NCBI RefSeq assembly: GCF_001426685.1
Contig: NZ_LMFB01000015.1
Coordinates: forward strand, 1 to 64,000
Direction of reading: 5' to 3'
DNA length: 64,000 nucleotides
DNA from: Rhizobium sp. Root483D2
Lineage (GTDB): Bacteria; Pseudomonadota; Alphaproteobacteria; Rhizobiales; Rhizobiaceae
Shown: positions 46,828 to 56,726 of the stretch, in pieces
Numbering within the stretch: position 1 is the stretch's first letter
Layout: each line of letters begins with the position of its first letter
Notes under the pieces: generated by a model
Told to the model about the DNA's origin: nothing
Database searches by the model: none
The model's input: only the letters and a program-made list of their open reading frames with translations
Translations under genes and position numbers: made by a program

Positions 46828-48759
46828 CTAACGGCGTCTCGCCTTTGCCTCGGCGCGGAATGTCTCCACCCGGTTGCGGCCCATCTGCTTGGCGCGGTAC
46901 AGGGCTGCATCCGCGCTTGCCACCAGATCCTGTGGCGACAGGACATGGGTTCCCGCCGCAAATGTCGAGACGCCGATGCTGGCCGTGACGACCTGGAACC
47001 GGCTGCCCGCATGGGCAAGGGCACGGTGCTGCAGCGCCATCCGGAAGATTTCGGCGAGATGCACTGCCGCCGTCAGGTCCGTTCCCGGAAGCACGATGGC
47101 AAACTCCTCTCCGCCGTACCGTGCAACGAGATCGCCGGGCCGCATGCTGATCGCGCTCAGGCACTCGCTGACCTCCTTCAGGCAGGCGTCGCCAGCGGGA
47201 TGGCCATAGGTGTCGTTGTAGGACTTGAAGCGATCGACATCGATCATCAGCAGGCTGAGCGGGGCCGAAAGGCGCAATGCATTGGCACATTCCGAGGCCA
47301 GGGTTTCATCGAAGACGCGGCGATTGGCAAGCCCGGTCAACCCATCGGTCTCGGCCAGATCCCGCATCTGCTCTGCAAGCTGCCGCAGGGACAATTCGGC
47401 ATGCTTCATCGCCGTGATATCGGAAACCACCACCAGGGCCGAGCCATCTTCCGTCAGACGGGTGCGCAGGCTAAGCCAGCGATTGTCGCAGAGCGGAATT
47501 TCCGTATCGCGGGTGACGTGCAGATGCTTGACGGTTTCCTGTATCCATTCTTCGGAGACATCCACCGCAATATCCTTACGCTCGCCGTTGCGGGCAGAGG
47601 CGCGCATGATGTCGGCAATATGTGCGCCGGGCTGGCGCGCATAGGCCGAGAGCGGAAATGCGCTGCGGTACCGCTCATTGCAGAACAGGAGGTATCCGTG
47701 CCGGTCGAACATCGCCAGCCCGTCCGACATTTCGGTCATCGCCTGCGACAAGAGGTTGCGGCTGTCCGTCAACTCCTGCTCGAGCTGTTTGCGCCGGGTA
47801 ATGTCACGCGTGACGCCCGCCAGCCCCACCGTATCGCCATGCCTGTTTCTTAACACCACTTTCGTGGTCGAAAACCAGCGTGAGGCGCCGTTTTCATCCT
47901 CAAGCGCCTCTTCGAAATCAATCAGCGGCTCGCCCGATCGCATGATGCGCTGCTCGGCATCGAACAGCGCCTGCGCGCGGGCAGGCACGAGGTCAAAATC
48001 GGTCAGGCCAACCATTTCCGATGATTCCTGACGGCCGCTATGGACGGCGACGTTGAGGTTGGTGATGACGAACTGGCTGTCGAGGTTCTTGACGTAGTGA
48101 AAGTCCGGCGCCTGCGTCAGCGCCGCCCGCAGGATATCGCGCTCCAGCGTTGACTTGTGCACATGGGCCATGACCGAGCCGGCAATGGCCGCAGCCATCA
48201 TGTTCAAGGAGGCGGTGATCAGGCTCATCTGATAGACGGCCGGCGCCGTGTCCGGGTTTGTAAATATGAAGATCAATGCGAACGACGACACCGGCAGCAG
48301 AAGCACGGCCGCCACGATGCCGCGAAAACCCGATGCGTGTTTTCCCAAGGCGAGATGCGCGATCAGGCAGAGAGCCGATACGGTGGCGATGGAGATGATC
48401 CCGATCATGGCGCCGGCGCCGCCCATGGCCAGGCGGAACAACACCGCCATGGGGGCCGTAATCGCGATCGCCAACGGCCCACCGAACATGGCGGATATCG
48501 CCAATAGCGAGTTTCGGAGGTCGAAATAGATGCCTTTTTCAAGCTCGACCGACAAAAGCATCGAAATGACGACGCCAAGCCCCATCATCGCCCCGAAACC
48601 CAGCTTCAGCTGCGTCAGGGAGAAACGGTAAAACCGGTAATATAAGTGCATCCAGAGAGAGATCAGCAACGCCACCGAAGCCAGATTGCCGACCAATACC
48701 TGCCAGGCTGAAGTCATCTCGTTTTTTGCCGTCCTAATCGAATTGACGACTGATACCAT
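46828..48759 (-). CDS. Membrane-bound PAS-PAS-GGDEF diguanylate cyclase
   Basis: 643 residues. N-terminal six or so transmembrane segments (about 15-200) resemble the 5TM-LYT receptor domain. Two PAS domains follow (about 210-335, with [18 protein letters not shown], and 345-465), then GGDEF with catalytic GGEEF. The residues RPGD precede it at the correct distance, an intact I-site, so it should be feedback-inhibited by c-di-GMP. ATG 48759 and 48717 are both plausible starts; TTG 48762 directly precedes the first. It follows trmD on the same strand by 85 bases. Confidence 0.87.
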   Translation of the reverse strand: MVSVVNSIRTAKNEMTSAWQVLVGNLASVALLISLWMHLYYRFYRFSLTQLKLGFGAMMGLGVVISMLLSVELEKGIYFDLRNSLLAISAMFGGPLAIAITAPMAVLFRLAMGGAGAMIGIISIATVSALCLIAHLALGKHASGFRGIVAAVLLLPVSSFALIFIFTNPDTAPAVYQMSLITASLNMMAAAIAGSVMAHVHKSTLERDILRAALTQAPDFHYVKNLDSQFVITNLNVAVHSGRQESSEMVGLTDFDLVPARAQALFDAEQRIMRSGEPLIDFEEALEDENGASRWFSTTKVVLRNRHGDTVGLAGVTRDITRRKQLEQELTDSRNLLSQAMTEMSDGLAMFDRHGYLLFCNERYRSAFPLSAYARQPGAHIADIMRASARNGERKDIAVDVSEEWIQETVKHLHVTRDTEIPLCDNRWLSLRTRLTEDGSALVVVSDITAMKHAELSLRQLAEQMRDLAETDGLTGLANRRVFDETLASECANALRLSAPLSLLMIDVDRFKSYNDTYGHPAGDACLKEVSECLSAISMRPGDLVARYGGEEFAIVLPGTDLTAAVHLAEIFRMALQHRALAHAGSRFQVVTASIGVSTFAAGTHVLSPQDLVASADAALYRAKQMGRNRVETFRAEAKARRR

Positions 48760-48844
48760 CAAGACGTTACATAAAGCTTATTCCGGGCAAAAATCCAAAT
48801 CCGCAGGCAGCGCCCATTGTGACCGGGAAAGGGACAGCCGGACG

Positions 48845-49525
48845 CTATTTGCGCAGGAGGTCCGGCCGGCGCTGCGCCGTCAACCGTCGTGCTTCCCCCT
48901 CGCGCCATTTGGCGATGTCGCCATGATGGCCGGAGGTGAGCACCGCCGGGATCTCCTCACCTTCGAAGACCTGCGGCCGGGTATAATGCGGATGCTCCAG
49001 CAATCCGCCCTCGAAACTCTCGTGCACGCCGGAGAGATCGTTGCCCATGACACCCGGTAAAATTCGCACGATGGCGTCGAGCAGGATCAGCGCCGCCGGT
49101 TCGCCGCCGGAGAGAATATAGTCGCCGATCGAAACCTCTTCGAGTTCCCGCCCGTCGATGACCCGCTGATCCACACCTTCGAACCGCCCGCAGACGATGA
49201 TGGCGCCGGGACCGGCCGCCAGTTCGCGAACGCGTTCCTGCGTCAGCGGTTTGCCGCGCGGGCTCATCAGCAGCCGGGGACGGTTATCGCCATCCGACGC
49301 GTGATCGATCGCTTTTGCCAGAATATCGGCCCGAAGCACCATGCCCGCGCCGCCACCGGCCGGCGTATCATCGACGGTGCGGTGCTTGTCTGCGGCAAAA
49401 TCGCGGATCTGCAGCGTATCGATCGCCCATTGACCACGCTCGAGCGCCTTGCCGGACAGCGACTGGCCGAGATGCCCCGGGAACATGTCCGGATAGAGCG
49501 TCAGGATGGTGGCGTGGAAGGGCAA
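48845..49525 (-). CDS. trmD: tRNA (guanine-N1)-methyltransferase TrmD
   Basis: 226 residues from a TTG start at 49525, three bases after rimM stops. The SPOUT knot is visible: [58 protein letters not shown]. It methylates G37 of tRNAs next to the anticodon, preventing +1 frameshifts. The N-terminus ([19 protein letters not shown]) matches rhizobial TrmD, so TTG is probably right. Confidence 0.95.
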   Translation of the reverse strand: MPFHATILTLYPDMFPGHLGQSLSGKALERGQWAIDTLQIRDFAADKHRTVDDTPAGGGAGMVLRADILAKAIDHASDGDNRPRLLMSPRGKPLTQERVRELAAGPGAIIVCGRFEGVDQRVIDGRELEEVSIGDYILSGGEPAALILLDAIVRILPGVMGNDLSGVHESFEGGLLEHPHYTRPQVFEGEEIPAVLTSGHHGDIAKWREGEARRLTAQRRPDLLRK

Positions 49526-49528
49526 TTC

Positions 49529-50092
49529 TTACTTCGCCTTCGGCTTGAACTGCTTGGTCGGATCCTCGTCCTTGTCTTCGGTCAGGCCGGCGGCAAGCGG
49601 ATCGACCAGCATCGTGCCGGCTTCCAGATCGATTTCCAGCACCGACCATTCGGTAAACGGAATGAGCACCGGCCGCTTGCCGGGCCCTTTCAGCTCCAGG
49701 AGATCGCCAGCGCCAAAGTCGAATACGCCGGTCACAGTGCCATAGCTCTTGCCGTCGGCATCGAGCGCCTCCAGGCCCTCCAGATCGGCATAGAAGAATT
49801 CGTCCTCGTCCAGATCGTCATCCGGCAGGTTGTCGCGCTCGACATAAAGCTCGAGCCCGTTCAGCGCTTCGGCGGCATTGCGGTCGTTGACGCCGCGAAA
49901 CCGCACGACGACGACATTCTTCGCCTCGCGCACTTCCAAGACCTCGAACGTACGCCCGTCTTCAGCATGCAGATGACCATAATCACCGATTGCCGTCGGC
50001 TCTTCTGCAAACGACTTGACGCGCACTTCGCCGCGCAGACCCTGAGCGCCGCCGATCGTTCCCATATGGACAGGATTTTTGAGTTTGCTCAT
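49529..50092 (-). CDS. rimM: Ribosome maturation factor RimM
   Basis: 187 residues. N-terminal RimM domain starting [19 protein letters not shown]-barrel from about 95 ([37 protein letters not shown]), and an acidic tail. It helps assemble the 30S head. It is second in rpsP - rimM - trmD, but a hairpin with a T-rich tract separates it from rpsP. Confidence 0.95.
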   Translation of the reverse strand: MSKLKNPVHMGTIGGAQGLRGEVRVKSFAEEPTAIGDYGHLHAEDGRTFEVLEVREAKNVVVVRFRGVNDRNAAEALNGLELYVERDNLPDDDLDEDEFFYADLEGLEALDADGKSYGTVTGVFDFGAGDLLELKGPGKRPVLIPFTEWSVLEIDLEAGTMLVDPLAAGLTEDKDEDPTKQFKPKAK

Positions 50093-50125
50093 TGCCGGGT
50101 CGTTCTCCAGATCATGCCCTTCGCA

Positions 50126-50159
50126 TAAACGAAAACGGGCGGCATGAAAACGCCGCCCG
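50126..50159 (-). terminator. Hairpin with T-rich tract between rpsP and rimM
   Basis: Minus strand: CGGGCGGC (50159 to 50152) pairs with GCCGCCCG across an eight-base loop, then TTTTCGTTT. It would attenuate or end transcription from rpsP, leaving rimM-trmD less expressed. Confidence 0.75.
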
Positions 50160-50184
50160 CTTCAGAAATTGGCTATCGCCAGGC

Positions 50185-50547
50185 TTATTCGGCAGCGGCG
50201 GCGGCTGCGTCTTCAGCCTTCTGCTTGGCTTCGGCGATGCGCTCGACAGCCTTCTTGCCCGGCAGGCCCTTGGTTGGGTTGACGCGTGCTTCGCGGGTTG
50301 CGATGCCGGCTTCGTTGAGGAAGCGCAGGACGCGGTCGGTCGGCAGCGCGCCGTTCGAGATCCAATACTGGATGCGCTCGACGTTCAGTTCAACGCGCTT
50401 TGCGTCGTCCTTCTTGAGCATCGGGTTCCACGAGCCGACCTTTTCCAGGAAACGGCCGTCGCGCGGCGAACGCACGTCAGCGATAACGATCTGGTAGAAC
50501 GGGCGCTTCTTGGAACCACCGCGGGCGAGACGAATTTTCAGTGCCAT
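50185..50547 (-). CDS. rpsP: 30S ribosomal protein S16
   Basis: 120 residues: [42 protein letters not shown] and the variable Ala/Glu tail. S16 drives early 30S assembly. ATG 50547 is the family start. It lies between the chorismate mutase gene and rimM. Confidence 0.96.
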   Translation of the reverse strand: MALKIRLARGGSKKRPFYQIVIADVRSPRDGRFLEKVGSWNPMLKKDDAKRVELNVERIQYWISNGALPTDRVLRFLNEAGIATREARVNPTKGLPGKKAVERIAEAKQKAEDAAAAAAE

Positions 50548-50612
50548 GTCATGTACTCCTTGAGATATCAAACCGTCTGGGACGGTGTTTTTTGTGTATG
50601 CGTTAAAGCTGA

Positions 50613-50915
50613 TCAATCCTTGAGATCGGCAGCGATGGCTTCATGATGCCGGATGACTTCGTGGATAATGAAGTTCAGGAACTTCTCCGCGAAATCCGGA
50701 TCCAGATTGGCATCCCGCGCCAGATGGCGCAGGCGTTCGATCTGGTATTCCTCGCGCGCCGGGTCTGCCGGCGGCAAATTGTATTTGGCCTTCAACACGC
50801 CCACTGCCTTGGTGCAGCGGAAGCGTTCGGCCAGCATGTGGACGAGCGCCGCGTCGATATTGTCGATCGACTGGCGATAGCCCGAGAGTTCCTGTTTGAC
50901 TGCTGGATCAATCAT
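50613..50915 (-). CDS. Chorismate mutase (AroQ, small type)
   Basis: 100 residues, all helical, AroQ class: [59 protein letters not shown] has the active-site Arg, Lys and Glu/Gln pattern. It converts chorismate to prephenate. ATG 50915 lies 13 bases after ffh stops. The same ffh - chorismate mutase - rpsP order is usual in rhizobia. Confidence 0.93.
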   Translation of the reverse strand: MIDPAVKQELSGYRQSIDNIDAALVHMLAERFRCTKAVGVLKAKYNLPPADPAREEYQIERLRHLARDANLDPDFAEKFLNFIIHEVIRHHEAIAADLKD

Positions 50916-50928
50916 TAGGCTCCAGTCC

Positions 50929-52512
50929 TCACTTTTTCTTCGGCAGGCCGGGAAGCCCCGGGAACCCGCCACCAAGACCGGGCAGCTTCATGCCGCCGCC
51001 CAAACCGGGCAGACCGCCACCGCCCATCCCAGGCATGCCGCCCTTGCCGAGGCCAGCGGCCTCCGCCTGCTTCTGCAGGGCTTCGAGCTGCTTGGGGTCC
51101 ATCTTCGACAGATCAGGCATGCCGCCCATTCCGCCCCCAAGGCCGCCCATGCCTCCAAGACCCATCTTGCCGGCAAGACCGCCCATCATCTGCTTCATCA
51201 TGCCGCCCTTGCCCTTGCCGCCCATCATTTTCATCATGTCGGCCATCTGGCGGTGCATTTTCAAAAGCTTGTTGATTTCGGCCGCATCGGTACCGGAACC
51301 GGCCGCGATGCGCTTCTTGCGGGAATGCTTCAAAATATCCGGATTGGCGCGCTCGGCCTTGGTCATCGAGGAGATGATGGCGAGCTGGCGGCCGAACATG
51401 CGGTCGTCGAGACCGGCAGAGGCCATCTTGTCCTTCATGCCGGCCATGCCGGGCATCATGCCCATGATGCCGCCCATGCCGCCCATCTTCTGCATCTGGC
51501 CGAGCTGATCGGCGAGATCGTTCAGATCGAACTTGCCGGTCTTCATCTTGGCGGCCATGGCCGCCGCCTTCTCGGCATCGATGTTTTCGGCAGCCTTCTC
51601 GACGAGCGAGACGATATCGCCCATGCCGAGGATACGGTCGGCAACGCGGCGCGGGTGAAACTCTTCAAGCTCCGCCATCTTTTCGCCGACACCGATCAGC
51701 TTGATCGGCTTGCCGGTGACGGCACGCATCGAAAGCGCCGCACCGCCACGGCCGTCGCCGTCCATGCGGGTGAGCACAAGGCCGGTAATGCCGACGCGCT
51801 CGTCGAAATTGCGGGCGAGATTGACGGCGTCCTGGCCGGTCAGCGCATCGGCGACGAGCAGGATTTCGTGCGGATTGGAGCGGCGCTTGATCTCGGCCAT
51901 CTCGAGCATCAGCGGCTCGTCGATATGGGTACGGCCGGCGGTGTCGAGGATGACGATGTCATGGCCGCCGAGCTTGGCAGCCTGCACGGCGCGCGCGGCA
52001 ATATCGGTCGGCGACTGGCCGGCAATGATCGCCAGCGTATCGACGCCGGTCTGGACGCCGAGCTGGCGCAGCTGCTCCTGCGCGGCCGGACGGCGCGTGT
52101 CGAGCGACGCCATCAGGACCTTCTTCTTGTCCCGTGTCTTCAAACGAAGCGCGATCTTGCCTGTCGTCGTCGTCTTGCCCGAGCCCTGCAGACCGACCAT
52201 CATGATCACGACGGGGGCAGCGGCATTCAGATCGATCGGCACGCCTTCGGAGCCGAGCATGTTGATCAGCTCGTCATGGACGATCTTGACGACCATCTGG
52301 CCGGGCTTGATCGACTTCAGGATTTCGGCGCCGACGGCCTTTTCGCGCACCTTGTCGGTGAAGGAACGAACGACTTCCAGCGCGACGTCGGCTTCCAGGA
52401 GCGCACGGCGAACCTCGCGCAGGGCCGCCGAGACATCGGCTTCCGATAGCGCGCCACGGCCGGTCAATCCATTCAGGATTGATCCAAGGCGGTCCTGGAG
52501 ACTTTCAAACAT
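50929..52512 (-). CDS. ffh: Signal recognition particle protein Ffh (SRP54)
   Basis: 527 residues. N domain about 1-85, GTPase G domain with GLQGSGKTTTTGKIA, DTRRPAAQEQLRQL, DTAGRTH and TRMDGDGRGG, and a long methionine- and glycine-rich M domain from about 300 to the end. The tail (KLPGLGGGFPGLPGLPKK) is long, as in rhizobia. It delivers membrane proteins to FtsY. A terminator-like hairpin lies about 90 bases upstream of its start. Confidence 0.97.
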   Translation of the reverse strand: MFESLQDRLGSILNGLTGRGALSEADVSAALREVRRALLEADVALEVVRSFTDKVREKAVGAEILKSIKPGQMVVKIVHDELINMLGSEGVPIDLNAAAPVVIMMVGLQGSGKTTTTGKIALRLKTRDKKKVLMASLDTRRPAAQEQLRQLGVQTGVDTLAIIAGQSPTDIAARAVQAAKLGGHDIVILDTAGRTHIDEPLMLEMAEIKRRSNPHEILLVADALTGQDAVNLARNFDERVGITGLVLTRMDGDGRGGAALSMRAVTGKPIKLIGVGEKMAELEEFHPRRVADRILGMGDIVSLVEKAAENIDAEKAAAMAAKMKTGKFDLNDLADQLGQMQKMGGMGGIMGMMPGMAGMKDKMASAGLDDRMFGRQLAIISSMTKAERANPDILKHSRKKRIAAGSGTDAAEINKLLKMHRQMADMMKMMGGKGKGGMMKQMMGGLAGKMGLGGMGGLGGGMGGMPDLSKMDPKQLEALQKQAEAAGLGKGGMPGMGGGGLPGLGGGMKLPGLGGGFPGLPGLPKKK

Positions 52513-52600
52513 CGCTTCATCCTTGTCGTTTCATGGCGTCTGGTTTTACGCGGATGCCCGAAACGTTGTGCTTTTCCTTGACGAAAACAAGACGCAAAGC

Positions 52601-52637
52601 CAAAAAGCACCCGAGGGCGCAACGCGCTGTCGGGTGT
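52601..52637 (-). terminator. Terminator-like hairpin in the ffh leader
   Basis: Minus strand: CACCCGA (52636-52630) pairs with TCGGGTG (52614-52608); an inner GCGC/GCGC pair extends it, and five T follow. It lies upstream of ffh on the same strand, so it would cut leader transcripts that start between 52640 and 52780. Confidence 0.6.
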
Positions 52638-52783
52638 TGACCTCCGGGATCTCCGCAAGGGGTCCGGGTCGGTGGCTACAAGTCTTGTTCTTGTCGCAGA
52701 TTGCGGGCGGTAAACACGATCTGGCCGGGAAAGTCAAGGCGAGGCGGCAATTTCGACTTGCTTCCCGAAAGCGCGAAGGAACC

Positions 52784-53227
52784 ATGATGCTGGATGCCGA
52801 ACTCCATCTCCCGAAAGAAACGCTTCGGTTATCGACCAAAAGAGGGAATGAATACGCTTGGCGCGTTCATGACATCCCGCATGTTATCGATGCCGCCCAA
52901 AAAGCGGATCTAGTCAACATTGGCGGGCAATTACAATTCTGGCTGCCGGATGGGGGCATATGTGAATGCTATTGGATTGAGGTAGATACATCTGCAGCCC
53001 TGTCCAAGCCATCATCGTGGCAGGAAAAAGTTGTTTTATCCGCATCGATCGCTTTGGATCAGTTTTCAGCGCTGCTCTCCGACTACGACTTTGCGGCAGA
53101 GGGTGTCCGCGCGTTTCCTACTCATCTCGCTACCTTGAGTGGTCAACGTCGTGAGCTTGAGAGCCTTATGCATTTCGCATGGTATCTTCGCGCACAAAAT
53201 AGTCTCAACAGGATCGAGACTATTTGA
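52784..53227 (+). CDS. Uncharacterised small protein
   Basis: 147 residues that I do not recognise. It starts with two ATG codons (52784, 52787) after AAGGA. Features seen: RLSTKRGNEYAWRVHDIPHVIDAAQ, then LVNIGGQLQFWLPDGGICECYWIEVDT, and a helical C-terminal half rich in Leu/Phe. No signal peptide or membrane segment. It is less GC-rich than its neighbours, suggesting transfer. It overlaps a TTG codon of the following MBL-fold gene. Immunity-protein-like folds have similar size and mixed composition, but I cannot assign it. Confidence 0.65.
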   Translation: MMLDAELHLPKETLRLSTKRGNEYAWRVHDIPHVIDAAQKADLVNIGGQLQFWLPDGGICECYWIEVDTSAALSKPSSWQEKVVLSASIALDQFSALLSDYDFAAEGVRAFPTHLATLSGQRRELESLMHFAWYLRAQNSLNRIETI

Positions 53228-53295
53228 AATGGATTGAACATGCCGCCGCTGGTCCCCACCTTAATGCGCGAACCAGGTGCGATGAAAGAGCCGCA

Positions 53296-54297
53296 GTGAG
53301 CCAGACCAGAAATCCTTACTATACCGGCCCCGTCTCCGGTCATTTCGACGGCACCCATTTCTTCAACCCGCAGGGCGAGGCGCCGCTTGGCTTTCGCGAA
53401 CTGCTGCGCTGGCAGTTCGGCGGTGGCCGCATGGCCTGGCCAAAGACGATCAAAAGCCCGTTCCCGCAGGCAAAGCCCGATGATCGCGCCGGCGGCCAGT
53501 CCTTGCGCGTGACGATGGTTGGACATGCGACACTCTTGATCCAGGTCACCGGGCTCAACATCCTGACCGATCCGGTCTGGTCGAAACGCACCAGCCCGTT
53601 TTCCTTTGCGGGTCCACAGCGCGTGGTCGCGCCGGGCATTGCCTTTGATGACCTGCCGCCCATCGATATCGTTCTCGTCACCCACAATCACTACGACCAT
53701 CTCGACCTTGCTACCCTCAAGCGCCTGCAGGAGGCGCACAGCCCCCACATCATCACCCCGCTCGGCAACGACACGATCATCCACCGCGCCATTCCCGGCG
53801 CCAAGATTTCCGACATGGACTGGGGCGAGCAAATCTCCTTCTGGGACGGCGTCACCATCGACTGCGAACCCTGCCATCACTGGTCGGCACGCACCGCCCG
53901 CGACCGCCGCATGGCGCTCTGGGCCGCCTTCGTGATCTCGACGCCATCGGGAAAGATCTACCATATCGGCGATACCGGCTTTCACGACGGCATCAACTAC
54001 CGGGCGGCGGCAGAAAAACACGGCGCGTTCCGCCTCGCCAACCTGCCGATCGGCGCCTATGAGCCGCGCTGGTTCATGAAAGCCCAGCACCAGAACCCGC
54101 AGGAAGCCGTCAACGGAATGCAGCTCTGCAACGCCGCCTACGCGGCCGGCCACCATTTCGGCACGGTGCAGCTGACCAATGAGGGGATCGAGGCGCCGGT
54201 AGAAGCGCTGGAAGTGGCGTTGAAGGATCAGGGCATCGCGCCGGAACGATTCCGGGCGCTGCGGGCCGGCGAGGTGTTCGACGTGCCTGGGGTGTAG
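53296..54297 (+). CDS. MBL-fold metallo-hydrolase (NAPE-PLD/UlaG-like)
   Basis: About 333 residues from GTG 53296. The metal-binding motif is THNHYDHLD (HxHxDH), preceded by MVGHATLLIQ and ILTDPVWSKRTSPF; later ligands are CHHWSARTA and IGDTGFHDG. This group includes NAPE-specific phospholipase D and RomA. Homologous sequence begins near SQTRNPYYTGPVSGHFDG, so the frame from TTG 53224 is probably too long. Substrate unknown; membrane lipid or phosphodiester is possible. Confidence 0.88.
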   Translation: MSQTRNPYYTGPVSGHFDGTHFFNPQGEAPLGFRELLRWQFGGGRMAWPKTIKSPFPQAKPDDRAGGQSLRVTMVGHATLLIQVTGLNILTDPVWSKRTSPFSFAGPQRVVAPGIAFDDLPPIDIVLVTHNHYDHLDLATLKRLQEAHSPHIITPLGNDTIIHRAIPGAKISDMDWGEQISFWDGVTIDCEPCHHWSARTARDRRMALWAAFVISTPSGKIYHIGDTGFHDGINYRAAAEKHGAFRLANLPIGAYEPRWFMKAQHQNPQEAVNGMQLCNAAYAAGHHFGTVQLTNEGIEAPVEALEVALKDQGIAPERFRALRAGEVFDVPGV

Positions 54298-54386
54298 GCA
54301 ATCCTCTATTCCATGCCTGCCGTGGGATGACGGAAAAACAAGGCTATCCGACACACGAAATTGACGGCGTGACGCCGCCCGGTCGC

Positions 54387-54995
54387 CTACTTTCCAGCCA
54401 CTGCCTTTTCGATCGCCGGATAGAGACCTTCCTTCAGGCTGCGATCATCGAACGGCCCGACCCGTTTGTAGACGATTGTGCCGGAGGCATCGACGAGGTA
54501 GGATTCCGGGATGCCGTAAACGCCCCAGTCGATCGCCGCCTTGCCGCGCGAATCGACGCCGACGGCGGAGAAGGGATTGCCGAGTTCACCGAGGAACCGC
54601 AGCGCATTTCCGGTCTGGTCCTTGTAATTGATCCCGACCACGGTCAGCCGCGGATCCTTCGCCAGCTCCAGGATGATCGGGTTTTCCTCGCGGCAGGGCA
54701 CGCACCAGGATGCCCAGACATTGACCAGCGTCAGCTTGCCCTTGATCGCGGCATCGGTCAGCGCCGGCATGTCGGCGCCCTTGAACGTCGCGCCCTCAAG
54801 CGGCGGCATGTCCAGGGAGGGCGCCTTGGTGCCGATCAATGCCGAGGGGATTTCGCTGATACTGCGGCCGGAATCCAGCTGGGACCAGAAGATCACGGCG
54901 AGCCCGGCAAAGATCAAAAGCGGCAAGAGCGCAAGGACGATACGCACCTTGCCCGGCCGGTTGCTGTCCGCAGTGGCGGGGGTCTCGATGCTCAC
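54387..54995 (-). CDS. ccmG: Cytochrome c biogenesis thiol-disulfide protein CcmG (DsbE)
   Basis: 202 residues. One N-terminal membrane anchor (about 15-35), then a periplasmic thioredoxin fold with WASWCVPCREE. It reduces apocytochrome c haem-binding cysteines. The start is GTG 54995, overlapping the ccmD stop (GTGA). Last gene of ccmABCDG on the minus strand. Confidence 0.94.
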   Translation of the reverse strand: MSIETPATADSNRPGKVRIVLALLPLLIFAGLAVIFWSQLDSGRSISEIPSALIGTKAPSLDMPPLEGATFKGADMPALTDAAIKGKLTLVNVWASWCVPCREENPIILELAKDPRLTVVGINYKDQTGNALRFLGELGNPFSAVGVDSRGKAAIDWGVYGIPESYLVDASGTIVYKRVGPFDDRSLKEGLYPAIEKAVAGK

Positions 54996-55162
54996 GGCGC
55001 GTCTCCGGCCTGCGCCGAGCGGCGGCGGATACCGACGGCGTCGAGCGCCTGCAACTCTCGGCGCCGCGCCCGCCCGTCGCTCCAGACCCAGAGTACGAGG
55101 GCAAGCACGGTGACCGCTGCAACGCCGTAGCTGGCAAGAACATAGGCTGTGTGGGTCATCAT
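54992..55162 (-). CDS. ccmD: Haem exporter protein CcmD
   Basis: 56 residues, too short for many gene finders. MMTHTAYVLASYGVAAVTVL continues into a single transmembrane helix and a positively charged RARRRELQALDA segment, the standard CcmD pattern. It stabilises CcmABC and the release of CcmE. It starts four bases after ccmC and its stop overlaps the ccmG start, fully translationally coupled. Confidence 0.93.
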   Translation of the reverse strand: MMTHTAYVLASYGVAAVTVLALVLWVWSDGRARRRELQALDAVGIRRRSAQAGDAP

Positions 55163-55166
55163 CGGC

Positions 55167-55928
55167 TCAGACCTCCCGGCCGGTGCTGCGCGCGGCCTGG
55201 CGGCGCATCGAGGTCACCCGGCGGCGCCAGATCTCGTTGCGCATGGCGGCAATATGCAGGGTGAAGAACAGCATGGTGAAGGCAACCGCCATGACGAGCA
55301 GCGGCCGCAAAAATTCCGGATCGATCGCCGAGCCGCCGAGCCTCAGCACGCTGGCCGGCTGATGCAGCGTGTTCCACCATTCGACGGAGAACTTGATGAT
55401 CGGAATATTGACGAAGCCGACGAGGATCAGAATGGCGGACACCTTGGCTGCCTTGCCGGGCTCGTCCATGGCGCGGTTGAGCGCGATTAGCCCGAGATAC
55501 ATGAGGAACAGCACGAAGACCGAGGTCAGCCGCGCATCCCAGACCCACCATGTGCCCCACATCGGCTTGCCCCAGAGCGAACCGGTCACCAGGGCCAGGA
55601 ACGTGAAGGACGCGCCGATCGGGGCAGCGGCACGGGCAGCGACATCGGCCAGCGGATGGCGCCAGACCAGCGTGCCGAGCGCCGAGACCGCCATGACCGT
55701 GTAGCACATCATCGACAGCCAGGCGGACGGCACATGCACATACATGATGCGCACTGTCTCGCCCTGCTGGTAATCGCCCTCGGTGGTGAAGGACAGATAG
55801 AGCCCGGCAGCGAACAACAGCACCGTCACCCCGGCAAACCACGGCAAGACGCGGGCCGCCAAGGCCAGAAACCGGGTCGGATTGGCAAGATCGCTGAATT
55901 TTCGGATGGCCAAACTGTTTTCGCTCAT
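55167..55928 (-). CDS. ccmC: Haem exporter protein CcmC
   Basis: 253 residues with six transmembrane segments. The periplasmic tryptophan-rich WWD signature reads WGKPMWGTWWVWDARLTSVFVLF. His residues flanking it bind haem, which is passed to CcmE. Genes order and spacing fit the ccm operon. Confidence 0.95.
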   Translation of the reverse strand: MSENSLAIRKFSDLANPTRFLALAARVLPWFAGVTVLLFAAGLYLSFTTEGDYQQGETVRIMYVHVPSAWLSMMCYTVMAVSALGTLVWRHPLADVAARAAAPIGASFTFLALVTGSLWGKPMWGTWWVWDARLTSVFVLFLMYLGLIALNRAMDEPGKAAKVSAILILVGFVNIPIIKFSVEWWNTLHQPASVLRLGGSAIDPEFLRPLLVMAVAFTMLFFTLHIAAMRNEIWRRRVTSMRRQAARSTGREV

Positions 55929-56038
55929 GATGGTTCTTTAACGCTGAAACGGCTTCTCTTCAATGAAGGGGCTACAATCACATTTGCGTCAGAGCGTCAC
56001 GCGTTGAAATGGCACGCGAAGACCACCCTGGCACCCTT

Positions 56039-56698
56039 CTAATCCGATGCCGCGCGGAGCGCCAACGCCGCCGCCAGCGGACCGATGACGGCAAAGAACA
56101 GCGTGATGGCCAACAGGATCATCAGCGGCGGCAAAAACGGCGCCGGGTCCTGGACTGCGGCATAGGCGGCGCTGACGCCGAAGATCAGCACCGGGATGGC
56201 CAGCGGCAGGACCAGGATCGACACCAGCAATCCACCGCGCGGCAGCGTTACCGCAACCGCAGCCCCGGCAGCGCCGATAAAGGTGATGGCCGGCGTGCCC
56301 ACCAGCAGCGTCAGCATCGTCGCACCGATGGCCACTTCGCTCATATTCATGAACAACCCGAGCAGAGGCGCGGCAATCACCAGCGGCAACCCGGTCGCCG
56401 TCCAGTGCGCCAGGCATTTGACCAGCACCGTCAACACCAGCGGCGCTTCCTGCATCAGCATCAAATCCAGCGACCCATCTTCCCGCTCCGCCTGAAACAG
56501 CCGGTCGAGACCCAGCAGCGAGGCAAGCAGCGCCCCGATCCAGAGGATCGCCGGCCCGATGCGGGACAGAAGATTGAGATCCGGACCCACGGCAAACGGC
56601 ACGACGGCAACGACGGTCATGAAAAACAACACACCGATCAACGCGCCGCCACCGGCCCTGACGGAGAGTTTGAGATCGCGCAGGAAGAGGGAGATCAT
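56039..56698 (-). CDS. ccmB: Haem exporter permease CcmB
   Basis: 219 residues with six transmembrane segments. Starts LFLRDLKLSVRAGGGALIGVLFFMTVV and contains LGLDRLFQAEREDGSLDLMLMQ. It forms the membrane part of the ABC complex with CcmA. ATG 56698 matches the family; the frame upstream runs into a repeat. A 110-base gap separates it from ccmC. Confidence 0.94.
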   Translation of the reverse strand: MISLFLRDLKLSVRAGGGALIGVLFFMTVVAVVPFAVGPDLNLLSRIGPAILWIGALLASLLGLDRLFQAEREDGSLDLMLMQEAPLVLTVLVKCLAHWTATGLPLVIAAPLLGLFMNMSEVAIGATMLTLLVGTPAITFIGAAGAAVAVTLPRGGLLVSILVLPLAIPVLIFGVSAAYAAVQDPAPFLPPLMILLAITLFFAVIGPLAAALALRAASD

Positions 56699-56726
56699 AG
56701 CGGGACTCCCCGAATGCTTGGTGAAA

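Noticed and set aside
52513-52783. SRP RNA (4.5S, ffs) next to ffh
   Set aside because: The conserved GGTCAGGTCCGGAAGG core was not found on either strand.
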